Shown here: piece by piece, positions 7,737 to 15,201 of the stretch | Numbering within the stretch: the stretch's first letter is position 1 | Layout of the letters: each line of letters begins with the position of its first letter | From: Planctomycetota bacterium | Lineage (GTDB): Bacteria; Planctomycetota; UBA8742; JACQVU01 | DNA length: 19,604 bases | Direction: 5' to 3' | Assembly (NCBI GenBank): GCA_016209585.1 | Contig: JACQVU010000484.1 | Coordinates: 1 to 19,604 of the forward strand | The notes under the pieces: model-generated | The model's input: only the letters and a program-made list of their open reading frames with translations | Database searches by the model: none | What the model was told of the DNA's origin: nothing | Translations under genes and position numbers: made by a program

Positions 7737-8537
7737 ATGCCCACCGCCGCCGCGCCACCGAAGGGGAAAGCCGCCGCGTCCGCCGACGCCAAGGTCCGGG
7801 GGTACTTCGCCGACACCAGGAACCTCGCCACCGGCTACCTCTTCGTCCTGCCGCTGCTGGTGCTGTACGAGGTGGGCATCCAGACGTCGAACTCCGACCG
7901 GGTGAACGCCGTGGGCGACGGCTTCCAGTACCTGGCCGAGAAGGTCGGCCACAACGTGCTCAACGTGGTGCTGGCCTGCGGGTTCATCGTGGCCTTTCTC
8001 TACAACCGCTCCACGCAGGGGCGCACCAACGTCGTCCACATCGCTCCATTGATCCTGGAGGCGGCCACCTACGCCTTCCTGATCGGCATCTTCGCCTGGG
8101 CCTTCGGCCGCATGCCCGTGAACTCGCTGGCCGACATGGCCGGAAAAGTCTCCTGGGACCGCGAACTGGGGATCAACCTGCTGCTCTCGCTGGGCGCCGG
8201 CGTCTACGAAGAGACCCTCTTCCGGCTGGTGCTGATCGGCGCGCTCCTGTGGCTCGCGCGGGAGGCGCTGAAACACTCGGAGCCTGACGAGCACACGCCC
8301 TATCTCGTCGCCGTGTTCACGGGCGCGGTGCTCTTCGCCCTCGCCCACCATGTCGCCTTCGGCGACGGCGGCGGCCTGCGGCTCCTGCCCATCGACGCCC
8401 GGCCCTTCGTCTTCCGCGCGGTGTGCGGCGTCTTCTTCGGCGCCCTCTACCTCATGCGCGGCTTCGCGGCGGCGGTGTACGCCCACGCGCTCTACGACGT
8501 GCTGGTCTGTGTCCACAACGCCTCGCTCGCCAGGTGA
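7737..8537 (+). CDS. CPBP-family intramembrane glutamic endopeptidase
   Basis: The protein has 266 residues from ATG 7737; GTG 7728 would add three residues, and neither start has a clear Shine-Dalgarno sequence. The CPBP (Rce1/CaaX-like) motifs are present: EETLFR (E158, E159, R163), FALAHH (F200, H204, H205) and HALYD (H250, D254). These are the glutamate and histidine residues expected of Rce1-type intramembrane proteases. Several hydrophobic helices surround them (for example FVLPLLVLYEVG, VLNVVLACGFIVAF, YAFLIGIFAWAF). In bacteria these proteins process membrane-associated peptides or act in bacteriocin immunity and regulation; the substrate here is unknown. The last 46 bp overlap the 3' end of dusB on the opposite strand. 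Confidence 0.88.
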   Translation: MPTAAAPPKGKAAASADAKVRGYFADTRNLATGYLFVLPLLVLYEVGIQTSNSDRVNAVGDGFQYLAEKVGHNVLNVVLACGFIVAFLYNRSTQGRTNVVHIAPLILEAATYAFLIGIFAWAFGRMPVNSLADMAGKVSWDRELGINLLLSLGAGVYEETLFRLVLIGALLWLAREALKHSEPDEHTPYLVAVFTGAVLFALAHHVAFGDGGGLRLLPIDARPFVFRAVCGVFFGALYLMRGFAAAVYAHALYDVLVCVHNASLAR

Positions 8538-9553
8538 TATGCCGCGGCCCCGGGCGGATCCTGGGCGTCGCCCGTGAACCACGTCGCCACCAGCCGCTCG
8601 AAATCGGCGCTGGTCGCCATGCTCTGCATCGCGCGGTTCGCCTCCCCCCGGTGGGGCAGCCCGCGGCTGTACCAGGCCGCGTGTTTGCGCATGAGCAGGT
8701 GCGCGACGTGCTCGCCAAACAGCGCCACCAGCCGCCGCTGGTGCCAGCAGAGGACCTCGCGCCGCTCGGCGAGCGAGGGCGGGGGCAGGGTTTCGCCGGT
8801 CAAAAGGTAGTGGCGGATCTCGCGGAAGAGCCAGGGGTTGCCGAACGCCGCGCGGGCGATCATCACGGCGTCGCAGCCGGTCTCCCGGAACATGCGCTCG
8901 GCGTCCTGGGGCGTGCGCACGTCGCCGTTGCCCGTGACCGGGATTCTCACGGCCTCCTTCACCCGCGTGATGATCGACCAGTTCGCCCGCCCCTCGAAGA
9001 ACTGGCAGCGGGTGCGGCCGTGCACCGTAACGCCGCTGGCGCCATTGGCCTCGGCGATCTGGGCGATCTCCGGCGCGTTGGGGTTCGACCAGTCCCACCC
9101 GGCCCGCATCTTCACCGTGACCGGAACCCGCCTGGCCGACTTGACCACCAGCGCCACCAGCCGCGCCACCGTTTTCGGCTCGCGCATCAGGTCGGAGCCT
9201 TCGCCGCACGCCGTCACTTTCCGCGCCGGGCAGCCCATGTTGATGTCGATGAGGTCGTAGCCCCGCGACTCCAGAATCTCCACCGCCGGCCGCAGCCATT
9301 CCGGGTCGGCGCAGGAGATCTGCGCGCCCACCGGCCGCTCCTCCTCCGAAAAGGCCGCCAGCGTCCCCGTCTTGTTGTTCCCCGCCACCAGCGGGCGGGC
9401 CTTGATCATCTCGGTGAAGACCAGCCCCGCCCCCGCGCGGCGGGCCAGCAGCCGCCACGGCAGGTTGGAGACGCCGGCCACCGGCGCGGCGAAGAGCCGG
9501 CCGGGCGCCCGCAGGGCGCCGATGAAGAGCGGTTCGCTGAAAGACGCGAGCAT
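8492..9553 (-). CDS. dusB: tRNA-dihydrouridine synthase (DusB-type)
   Basis: The enzyme reduces uridines to dihydrouridine in tRNA using FMN and NADPH. From ATG at 9553 it has 353 residues, a usual length. Visible signatures are AAPVAGVSNLPWR (22-34), FTEMI (46-50), DINMGCPARKV (103-113) with catalytic Cys108, VTVKMRAGWD (145-154) and VHGRTR (177-182), and the phosphate-binding strand ITRVKEAVRIPVTGNGD. These place it in the DUS/COG0042 family, and the NMGCP form fits DusB. The frame stays open far upstream through antisense of mfd, but similarity begins at MLASFSEPLFIG, so that extension is an artefact of high GC. The 3' end overlaps the protease gene by 46 bp. Confidence 0.93.
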   Translation of the reverse strand: MLASFSEPLFIGALRAPGRLFAAPVAGVSNLPWRLLARRAGAGLVFTEMIKARPLVAGNNKTGTLAAFSEEERPVGAQISCADPEWLRPAVEILESRGYDLIDINMGCPARKVTACGEGSDLMREPKTVARLVALVVKSARRVPVTVKMRAGWDWSNPNAPEIAQIAEANGASGVTVHGRTRCQFFEGRANWSIITRVKEAVRIPVTGNGDVRTPQDAERMFRETGCDAVMIARAAFGNPWLFREIRHYLLTGETLPPPSLAERREVLCWHQRRLVALFGEHVAHLLMRKHAAWYSRGLPHRGEANRAMQSMATSADFERLVATWFTGDAQDPPGAAAYHLASEALWTQTSTS

Positions 9554-9695
9554 GCTTGCGCGCCGGCTTGGCCGCGAGGAGAACACCGCGCCGCCGCCCT
9601 TGGCGACGGCCCTTGTGGTCGCCTCACGGGGCGGCGCGCACGCCCACGCCCGCGCCCGCGGGATCGCGAGACTGATCGTTCGCGCGACCGGGCGG

Positions 9696-9704
9696 ATCAT
9701 AGCA
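9696..9704 (-). promoter_or_regulatory. Candidate extended -10 promoter for dusB
   Basis: On the minus strand the sequence reads TGC-TATGAT, an extended -10 with five of six bases of TATAAT. The -35 (TTCGGC at 17 bp) is poor. It would give a leader of roughly 135 bases before dusB. Confidence 0.3.
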
Positions 9705-9801
9705 CGGAGAGAAACCCCGCCGAACGGTTGTCGCCACCTGACGGCGGAACCACGCTTTTCCTCGTGACCATCGTTTGTGGACAGGTCGGCGCGAGACGAT
9801 G

Positions 9802-9948
9802 CCCCGGACTTCAGGCCGGGGAACCTCACGCCTTCCAGCCAACGCCGGCCTTCAGGCCGGTTCGGGCGCGGCTCGATGACGCGCGATCCGGCGTGAACGC
9901 CCGCGTTGGCGGCTGCGCGCGTGAACCTCCCCGCCATGAATGGCGGGG
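9802..9948. repeat. Cluster of three hairpin repeats resembling REP or IS200/IS605 end sequences
   Basis: Three short palindromes share similar loops and flanks. The first is CCCCGG-ACTTCAGG-CCGGGG (9802-9821). The second is CCGGCC-TTCA-GGCCGG (9845-9860). The third is CCCCGCCAT-GA-ATGGCGGGG (9929-9948), a perfect nine-base stem. The first two share CTTCAGGCCGG, and GAACCTC recurs at 9821-9827 and 9923-9929 next to hairpins one and three. GC-rich hairpins with a TTCAG loop and adjacent GAACC are typical of IS200/IS605 ends and of REP elements moved by related transposases. No transposase or TnpB gene is present, so this would be a remnant or a non-autonomous element. None of the three has a T-tract, which argues against terminators. 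Confidence 0.5.
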
Positions 9949-10044
9949 TATCGACGCCCGGCGGCCGCATTCGTCGCTTGGCAACCTCCCGCCCGGCTAG
10001 GACGCGGCGACGGTTCCGAAGAAGCCGCCCGACGGCTGGCGGGC

Positions 10045-10053
10045 TGGTATCAT
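10045..10053 (+). promoter_or_regulatory. Candidate extended -10 promoter for mfd
   Basis: TGG-TATCAT is an extended -10 with five of six bases of TATAAT and no good -35. A transcript would start near 10060, leaving a very short leader that just includes the ribosome-binding site at 10062. Confidence 0.3.
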
Positions 10054-10061
10054 GCAGCCGG

Positions 10062-10067
10062 AAGGAG
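10062..10067 (+). promoter_or_regulatory. Ribosome-binding site fixing the mfd start
   Basis: AAGGAG lies five bases before ATG 10073. This favours 10073 over the in-frame ATG at 10052, which has no such site. Confidence 0.7.
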
Positions 10068-10072
10068 CCGGG

Positions 10073-13000
10073 ATGTGGATCGGGCTGCTGGCGGAGCATC
10101 CGCCGTTCCAGGAGTTGGTCGCGGCGCTCAAGGGCGCGCGCCATGCGGAGGCGGGCGGGTTGTGGGGGTCCGCGGCCGCGTTCGTGCTGGGGGCGGTGAC
10201 GGCGCGCCTGGATCTTCCGGCGATCCTGGTGACGGCGGGCGAAGAGGAAGCCGCGGACCTTTTTCAGGACCTGGAACAATTGGCGCGGCACGATCCCCAG
10301 TGCGGCTGCGCGCCGGTGCTGCTGCCGGAGTATGAGTCGCTGGCGGCGGATGAACAGAACGTCAGCGCCGAGACGCTGCACGGCCGCGTGCTGGCGCTCT
10401 GCCGGCTGATGGTCGAGGCGCCGGCGGGTGGGCCGGTGCCGCTGGTGGTGGCGTCGGCGCGGGCGGCGCTGCAAGGGGTCATCGCGCCGAAGGCCGCGCG
10501 GGCGGCGAAGGTCGCGCTGGCTCCCGGCGCGCGGCTGGCGCCCGAGGGATTGCGGCGCACGCTGGCGGAACGCGGCTACCAAGGCGTGGCCTCGGTGGAG
10601 GCGCCGGGCGAGTTCGCGGCGCGCGGGGGCATCCTGGACGTCTATCCCTGGTCGGCGGCGCGGCCGCTGCGCGTGGAGTTTCTGGGCGAAGAGATCGAGA
10701 GTCTGCGGGAGTTCGACCCGGCCACGCAGGTGTCGGAGCACGCCGTCGAGTTCTCCACCCTGCTGCTCCTGGACCGGGCGGATCTGTTCGCGGCCCACGG
10801 CGCGGCCGACCGCCAGAGTTCGATCCTGGACTACACCGGCCCGGAGGCGTTGATCGGCCTCCTGGAGCCGAACGCCATCGCCGAGCGCGCCGAGAAACTG
10901 GCCGCCGCGGGCGACTTGCCCGGAGCGAGCGGGCGCTGGAAGCGGTTCGTAGAAAAGGCCGAGCGGCGGCTCCTTTTGCGCGCGCAGCATCTGCCTTCGC
11001 TGGCGCGGCGCGGCGCCGTGAACTTCCGGTGCGAGAGCGGGCAGCGGTTCAGCGGCGACCCCGGTGACCTGGAGGACGAGATGCGCGCCGTGCGCCACCT
11101 GGGGATGGAACTCACGGTCTTCTGCGCCTCCGAGCCGGACCGCGACCGCCTGGAGCGGCGGCTCGCCGACCTGCCGCTTCCCGATGGCGGCCGGTGGGTG
11201 CGGCTGCTGCTGGGGAGCGTCGCGCGGGCGTTCGCCTTCCCCGACGCGGGGTTCATGGCCGCGAACCAGAGCGACCTGACGGCGCGGGTGCGGCTCTCGC
11301 GTCCGCGGGGCGACGGCGCGGCGGTGTCCACGCGGGCCATCGACGACTTTCTGGACCTGACCGCCGGGGATTACGTGGTGCACATGACCCACGGTATCGG
11401 CCGTTTCCTGCGCATGGAACAAGTGGAGCGGGAGGGCGCGCGGCAGGACTACCTGGTGATTGAGTTCCGCGAGGAGCGCAGGCTCTACGTGCCGGCCGCC
11501 AAGGTAGACCTGGTGCAGCGCTACGTCGGCGCCAAGGGGCTGGAGCCGCGGCTGGACCGCATGGGCGGCCGGTCGTGGGAGGCGAAGAAAGAGACCGTCT
11601 CCCGCGCGGTGCACGATCTGGCCGCGGAGTTGCTCGAGGTTCACGCCCTGCGGACACGGGAAGAGGGCTTCGCCTTCCCCGCCGAGGACGAGGTCCAGCG
11701 GCGCTTCGGTGGTTCGTTCGCCTACGAGGAGACGCCGGACCAGGCCGCCTGCATCGAGGAGGTGCGCCGCGACATGGAAGCGAAGAAGCCCATGGACCGC
11801 CTCATCTGCGGCGACGTGGGCTTCGGCAAGACGGAGATCGCCGTGCGCGCCTGTTTCAAGGCCGTGCGCGCCGGCAAGCAGGCCGCCGTGCTGGCGCCCA
11901 CCACCATCCTGACCGAACAGCATGAGAAGACCTTCCGGGATCGCATGCGCCCCTTCGGCGTGCTGGTGGAGGCGCTTTCCCGGTTCCGAAGCCCGGCCGA
12001 GCAGCAGGCTATTCTGGCGCGCGCGGCGACGGGCGACGTGGACATCGTGATCGGCACCCATCGCCTGCTGTCGGGCGACGTGCGCTTTCGCGACCTGGGG
12101 CTTTTGGTGATCGACGAGGAGCAGCGCTTCGGGGTCGAGCACAAGGAGCGCCTGCGGCGGCTGAAGAAGACCGTCGACGTGCTGACGCTCACGGCCACGC
12201 CTATTCCGCGGTCGTTGCACATGTCGCTGCTGGGCATCCGGGACATCTCGTCGCTCACCACGCCGCCGCAGGACCGGTTGGCGGTGATCACGGAGGTGGT
12301 GCGGCACGACCCCAAGATCATCCAGGCCGGCATTCGCCGCGAACTGGGGCGGGGCGGGCAGGTGTTTTTCCTGCACAACCAGGTGCGCGACCTGCCGCTC
12401 ATCGCCCGGATGGTCCAGGAACTTGCGCCGGAGGCGCGGGTTCTGCACCTGCACGGCCAGATGGCCGCGGGGCGCATCGAGGCGGGCATGGCGCGCTTCC
12501 TGGACCGCGAGATCGACGTGCTGGTGACTACCGCCATCATCGAGTCGGGGCTGGACATTCCCAACGCCAACACCATCTTCGTGAACCGCGCCGACCGGTT
12601 CGGGCTGGCGGACCTGCACCAACTGCGCGGGCGGGTGGGCCGCTCCGGCGCGCGGGCCTATGCCTACTTTCTCCTGCCGGAAGACACCACCCTCTCCGTG
12701 GACGCCGAGCGTCGCCTGCGCGCCATCGAGGAGCACTCGCAACTGGGCGCGGGGTTCACCATCGCCATGAAAGACCTGGAAATCCGCGGCGCCGGAAACA
12801 TTCTCGGCGCCGAACAAAGCGGCCACATCGCCGCCGTCGGCTACGAAATGTACTGCCGCCTGCTGGAGCGATCCGTCCGCGCGCTGAAGGGCGAGCCGGT
12901 GGTCTCCACCGAGAAAGTCTTCGTCGACTTTGTCGGCGACGCCTTCATCCCCTCCGCCTACGTCCCCGACGAACGCACCCGGCTGGACGTCTACCGCCGC

Positions 13001-13372
13001 GTCTCCCGCCTCGCTACCCCGGAAGAGGGCGCGGCGCTGCTGGCCGAACTCCGCGATCGCTTCGGCCCCCCGCCGCCGGAGGTGGCGCTGCTGGTGGCCG
13101 TGGTCGAAGTGCGTGAAATGCTCGCCAAGGTCGGCGTCACCCGCGTCGTCCAGTATGAGCACGGCCTGATGGTCAACTTCCGCCGCGCGCCCGAACTCCT
13201 GGCCTTCCTGGCGCCGGAAAAGGCCCGCGTCAACCTCTTCAACCCGGATACGCTCTACATCATCCTCCAGCCGCACGAACGGCGGCCGGAGTTCATCGTG
13301 GATCTTTTCCGCCGACTGGCCGGCCGGGCGGAGCGGTCTTCGGCATGGGCAGCGCCGCCATGCCGCCAGTGA
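10073..13372 (+). CDS. mfd: Transcription-repair coupling factor Mfd
   Basis: Mfd removes RNA polymerase stalled at DNA lesions and recruits UvrA for nucleotide excision repair. The protein is 1099 residues, within the usual range. The N-terminus (about 1-330) is the UvrB-like module, including FAARGGILDVYPW and LRVEFLGEEIESLREFDP. The RNA-polymerase-interacting CarD-like domain starts near 428 (DYVVHMTHGIGRF, RLYVPAAKVDLVQRYVG). The RecG-like motor has Walker A GDVGFGKTE (K586), IGTHRLLSGDV, DEEQ (681-684), LTLTATPIPRSLHMSL and the arginine-containing HQLRGRVGRSG. A C-terminal TRCF domain follows (AYVPDERTRLDVYRR). All key residues appear intact. The 3' end overlaps the convergent rhodanese gene by 80 bp; the last 20 or so residues are not conserved family sequence. 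Confidence 0.97.
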   Translation: MWIGLLAEHPPFQELVAALKGARHAEAGGLWGSAAAFVLGAVTARLDLPAILVTAGEEEAADLFQDLEQLARHDPQCGCAPVLLPEYESLAADEQNVSAETLHGRVLALCRLMVEAPAGGPVPLVVASARAALQGVIAPKAARAAKVALAPGARLAPEGLRRTLAERGYQGVASVEAPGEFAARGGILDVYPWSAARPLRVEFLGEEIESLREFDPATQVSEHAVEFSTLLLLDRADLFAAHGAADRQSSILDYTGPEALIGLLEPNAIAERAEKLAAAGDLPGASGRWKRFVEKAERRLLLRAQHLPSLARRGAVNFRCESGQRFSGDPGDLEDEMRAVRHLGMELTVFCASEPDRDRLERRLADLPLPDGGRWVRLLLGSVARAFAFPDAGFMAANQSDLTARVRLSRPRGDGAAVSTRAIDDFLDLTAGDYVVHMTHGIGRFLRMEQVEREGARQDYLVIEFREERRLYVPAAKVDLVQRYVGAKGLEPRLDRMGGRSWEAKKETVSRAVHDLAAELLEVHALRTREEGFAFPAEDEVQRRFGGSFAYEETPDQAACIEEVRRDMEAKKPMDRLICGDVGFGKTEIAVRACFKAVRAGKQAAVLAPTTILTEQHEKTFRDRMRPFGVLVEALSRFRSPAEQQAILARAATGDVDIVIGTHRLLSGDVRFRDLGLLVIDEEQRFGVEHKERLRRLKKTVDVLTLTATPIPRSLHMSLLGIRDISSLTTPPQDRLAVITEVVRHDPKIIQAGIRRELGRGGQVFFLHNQVRDLPLIARMVQELAPEARVLHLHGQMAAGRIEAGMARFLDREIDVLVTTAIIESGLDIPNANTIFVNRADRFGLADLHQLRGRVGRSGARAYAYFLLPEDTTLSVDAERRLRAIEEHSQLGAGFTIAMKDLEIRGAGNILGAEQSGHIAAVGYEMYCRLLERSVRALKGEPVVSTEKVFVDFVGDAFIPSAYVPDERTRLDVYRRVSRLATPEEGAALLAELRDRFGPPPPEVALLVAVVEVREMLAKVGVTRVVQYEHGLMVNFRRAPELLAFLAPEKARVNLFNPDTLYIILQPHERRPEFIVDLFRRLAGRAERSSAWAAPPCRQ

Positions 13373-13763
13373 CGGACTTCACGCCGTCGAACCCATGCGT
13401 CACGCCGAGGTAATAAGCCGCGTCGAGGCTGCGCATCCCGGCGGCGCAGTAGAGAATCAGCGTGTCTTCCTTTCCGAACCCCTGGTTGGGCCACTCCCGT
13501 TCGATCCGCGACAGGGGCAGGTGCACCGCGCCCTCCACGTGGCCGGCGGCCCACTCGTCGTCCTCGCGCACGTCGATCACCACCACCCGGCCCCGGCCGC
13601 CGGGCGGAGTCCGCGCCAGTTTGGCCGCGGCCTGGCCGTCGATTTCCACCTTGCCGGGAACGAACTCCTCTGGTTTCATCGGGTCGCCGGAACCGGGTTC
13701 CCACCCTCGGCGTCGCGAGTACATTTCGTGTCCCTCGACACGCCGTCGTGTAATGTTTACCAT
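13293..13763 (-). CDS. Rhodanese-like domain protein (single domain)
   Basis: A single rhodanese domain: VVVIDVREDDEWAAGHVEGAVHLP followed by LILYCAAGMRS with the active-site cysteine (C106 if counted from 13763). The six-residue loop CAAGMR fits sulfurtransferases that pass sulfur to thiophilic acceptors. ATG 13763 is chosen because GGGGAG lies five bases upstream on the minus strand. ATG 13724 (with GAGGG upstream) and ATG 13679 (MKPEEF, closest to the domain) are real alternatives, and the first 28 residues look poorly conserved. Length is 156 residues, or 143 or 128 with the later starts. There is no signal peptide. Its last 80 bp overlap mfd. The acceptor is unknown. Confidence 0.82.
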   Translation of the reverse strand: MVNITRRRVEGHEMYSRRRGWEPGSGDPMKPEEFVPGKVEIDGQAAAKLARTPPGGRGRVVVIDVREDDEWAAGHVEGAVHLPLSRIEREWPNQGFGKEDTLILYCAAGMRSLDAAYYLGVTHGFDGVKSVTGGMAALPMPKTAPPGRPVGGKDPR

Positions 13764-13767
13764 GTTC

Positions 13768-13820
13768 GCTCCCCAAACCGCCACTTTTCCCCCGGAGAAA
13801 ACGGGAAGGGGTTGGGGAGC
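13768..13820 (-). promoter_or_regulatory. Leader hairpin that could mask the rhodanese ribosome-binding site
   Basis: Read on the minus strand, GCTCCCCAACC (13820-13810) can pair with GGTTTGGGGAGC (13779-13768), with a single bulged base. The right arm contains GGGGAG, the candidate Shine-Dalgarno sequence for ATG 13763. Inside lies a second hairpin, TTTTCTC-CGG-GGGAAAA (13801-13785). Formed as RNA, the outer stem would hide the ribosome-binding site. This is seen only as sequence complementarity. Confidence 0.45.
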
Positions 13821-13915
13821 AGTTTTCAGTTGTCGGTGATCCGCTATCGGCAAGCGAACCCTCTGCGACGCCCAACAACTGATAACTGATAACTGATAAT
13901 TTGCAACTGGAAACT
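13821..13915. repeat. AT-rich inverted-repeat element with AACTGAT tandem repeats
   Basis: AGTTTTCAGTTG (13821-13832) is the inverse of CAACTGGAAACT (13904-13915) with one mismatch, about 70 bp apart. Within it AACTGAT is repeated three times in tandem (13877-13897), and the left arm could alternatively pair with CAACAACTGA just before or within these. The element is much more AT-rich than its surroundings, lies between divergent rhodanese and pdxA genes, and has no coding potential. It may be a small non-autonomous repeat or a promoter-proximal structure. Confidence 0.55.
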
Positions 13916-13945
13916 TAAGAGATACAGGCCACGCCTCCCCAATTC

Positions 13946-15022
13946 ATGCCTGGAGCAGCGTCCCCCAAAAAGCCGTTGGCCCTGACGCTCGGATGCCCGG
14001 CAGCCATCGGGGCGGAAGTAGCCATCAAGGCGCTTGCAGCCCTGCGTCAGAGTGACGCGGCTGCGCCTATCGTCCTTGTTGGCGACCGCGCCGCGTTCGA
14101 CGCGCGGTGGATTCTGGCGGCTGCCGCGCAGCCGGCGGGAGGATTCCCGGTTCCGGGAGATCTTCCCTTGGCGCCGTGGCCAACCGGCCGCGGGGCTTCG
14201 GTTCCCGACATCGGAAGCGCGGCCTGGTTCCTGGATGTGGGTGGCGCCGGCCCCGTGGCTCCCGGCCAACCGACGCGGGCCGGGGCGCTCGCGTCCGTGG
14301 CGTTCGTCGAGCGCGCGGTTCGTGGCGTGAAAAGCGGCGAGTTCGCGGCCATCGTCACCGCGCCGCTCAACAAGAAATCCTTGCAGGAGGCCGGCTTTCC
14401 ATACCCCGGTCACACGGAGTACCTCGGCCATCTCGCCGACGTATCGAACCCCGTGATGCTCTTCGCGGGTGGTCCGCTTAAGGTCGCGCTGGCCACCATT
14501 CACGTTCCTCTCACCCAAGTGGCGCCGCTCGTCACCGCAGAGCGGCTGCGCGGCCTGCTCCGCACGGTCAACTGCGGCCTGAGGGTCGACTTCGCCATTC
14601 CCCGCCCGCGGATCGCGGTTTGCGGGCTGAACCCCCACGCAGGGGAGAGCGGAATGCTCGGGCGCGAAGACGAAGCCCACATCCGTCCGGCGGTTGCGGG
14701 CGCGCGGGAGGAGGGCATCGACGCCCACGGCCCGCTGCCGGCTGATACGCTCTTCGCGCGGGCGGCGGCTGGCGAGTTCGATGGTGTTCTGGCGATGTAC
14801 CACGACCAGGGGCTGATCCCTGTCAAATTGGCGGCACCGGGAATATCTGTCAACGTGACGCTAGGACTGCCATTTGTGCGGACTTCGGTCGATCACGGCA
14901 CCGCCTACGACATCGCGGGGACGGGAATCGCGCGCGAGTCGAGCGTACTCGCGGCCATCGACCTCGCGATCCGCATTCTGGAGAACCGGGGTAAAGAAAA
15001 GGGCAAAAACACCCGATATTGA
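13946..15022 (+). CDS. pdxA: 4-hydroxythreonine-4-phosphate dehydrogenase
   Basis: PdxA oxidises 4-phosphohydroxy-L-threonine with NAD in pyridoxal phosphate synthesis; PdxJ then uses the product. The protein has 358 residues, slightly longer than E. coli PdxA. The three metal-binding histidines are present as H186 (LATIHVPL), H231 (GLNPHAGE) and H286 (AMYHDQGLIPVK). Their spacings of 45 and 55 residues equal those of H166, H211 and H266 in E. coli. Other family blocks are VTAPLNKK (137-144), PGHTEYL (154-160) and TSVDHGTAYDIAG. The N-terminal family motif, usually G[DE]PAGIGPE, reads GCPAAIGAE here (16-24), a notable change. No strong ribosome-binding site precedes ATG 13946. No other pdx gene is nearby. 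A relative acting on another phosphorylated hydroxy acid is possible but less likely. Confidence 0.93.
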   Translation: MPGAASPKKPLALTLGCPAAIGAEVAIKALAALRQSDAAAPIVLVGDRAAFDARWILAAAAQPAGGFPVPGDLPLAPWPTGRGASVPDIGSAAWFLDVGGAGPVAPGQPTRAGALASVAFVERAVRGVKSGEFAAIVTAPLNKKSLQEAGFPYPGHTEYLGHLADVSNPVMLFAGGPLKVALATIHVPLTQVAPLVTAERLRGLLRTVNCGLRVDFAIPRPRIAVCGLNPHAGESGMLGREDEAHIRPAVAGAREEGIDAHGPLPADTLFARAAAGEFDGVLAMYHDQGLIPVKLAAPGISVNVTLGLPFVRTSVDHGTAYDIAGTGIARESSVLAAIDLAIRILENRGKEKGKNTRY

Positions 15023-15027
15023 CATAA

Positions 15028-15058
15028 GATCAAGGACCACTTCGGGTTTGATCGTTTT
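15028..15058 (+). terminator. Probable Rho-independent terminator of pdxA
   Basis: GATCAA (15028-15033) pairs with TTGATC (15048-15053), and inside it ACC (15036-15038) pairs with GGT (15045-15047) across a two-base bulge. GTTTTC follows. It starts six bases after the pdxA stop. The T-tract is short, so it may be weak. Confidence 0.5.
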
Positions 15059-15089
15059 CGTGTCGCAGCGGAGATTCGCGCTGGCGATG

Positions 15090-15151
15090 GAACCTCAAGC
15101 AGAGGTTCAACTTCCGTCACGTTGGGCTTTCGGAATGCTCCCGTGACGGAA
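15090..15151 (+). promoter_or_regulatory. Two adjacent perfect hairpins in the fliD leader
   Basis: GAACCTC-AAGCA-GAGGTTC (15090-15108) is a perfect seven-base stem. Four bases further on, TTCCGTCACG (15112-15121) pairs perfectly with CGTGACGGAA (15142-15151) around a 20-base loop. They lie between the pdxA terminator and the fliD ribosome-binding site and do not cover that site. They could be a leader RNA structure or a DNA operator with dyad symmetry. No T-tract follows the second. I see no clear sigma-54 or flagellar sigma-28 promoter here. Confidence 0.45.
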
Positions 15152-15189
15152 CACTGTTGGAAGGACGGCCGCGACAGGCGGTCGCGGGG

Positions 15190-15195
15190 AAGGAG
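15190..15195 (+). promoter_or_regulatory. Ribosome-binding site fixing the fliD start
   Basis: AAGGAG, within GGGGAAGGAG, lies six bases before ATG 15202. It rules against the longer in-frame start at 15157. Confidence 0.75.
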
Positions 15196-15201
15196 CCAAG
15201 G

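Larger units (their letters stand above)
9554..10072. other. Gene-free region between divergent dusB and mfd
   Basis: About 520 bp without a supportable gene; the open frames here are short or antisense and lack recognisable protein sequence. It holds the hairpin repeats at 9802-9948 and the candidate promoters of dusB and mfd. Confidence 0.6.

Noticed and set aside
8423..10000. A plus-strand open frame of 525 codons across dusB and the intergenic region
   Set aside because: It is antisense to dusB and repetitive (His/Arg/Pro/Gly); there is no domain evidence.
8492..13276. A minus-strand open frame of 1594 codons running antisense through mfd
   Set aside because: Only its last 354 codons, from 9553, carry DusB sequence. 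The rest is low-complexity His/Arg/Gly/Val-rich antisense of the well-supported mfd gene, an effect of high GC.
13877..13897. AACTGAT tandem repeats as a possible CRISPR array
   Set aside because: The units are seven bases with no spacers and no cas genes are nearby.
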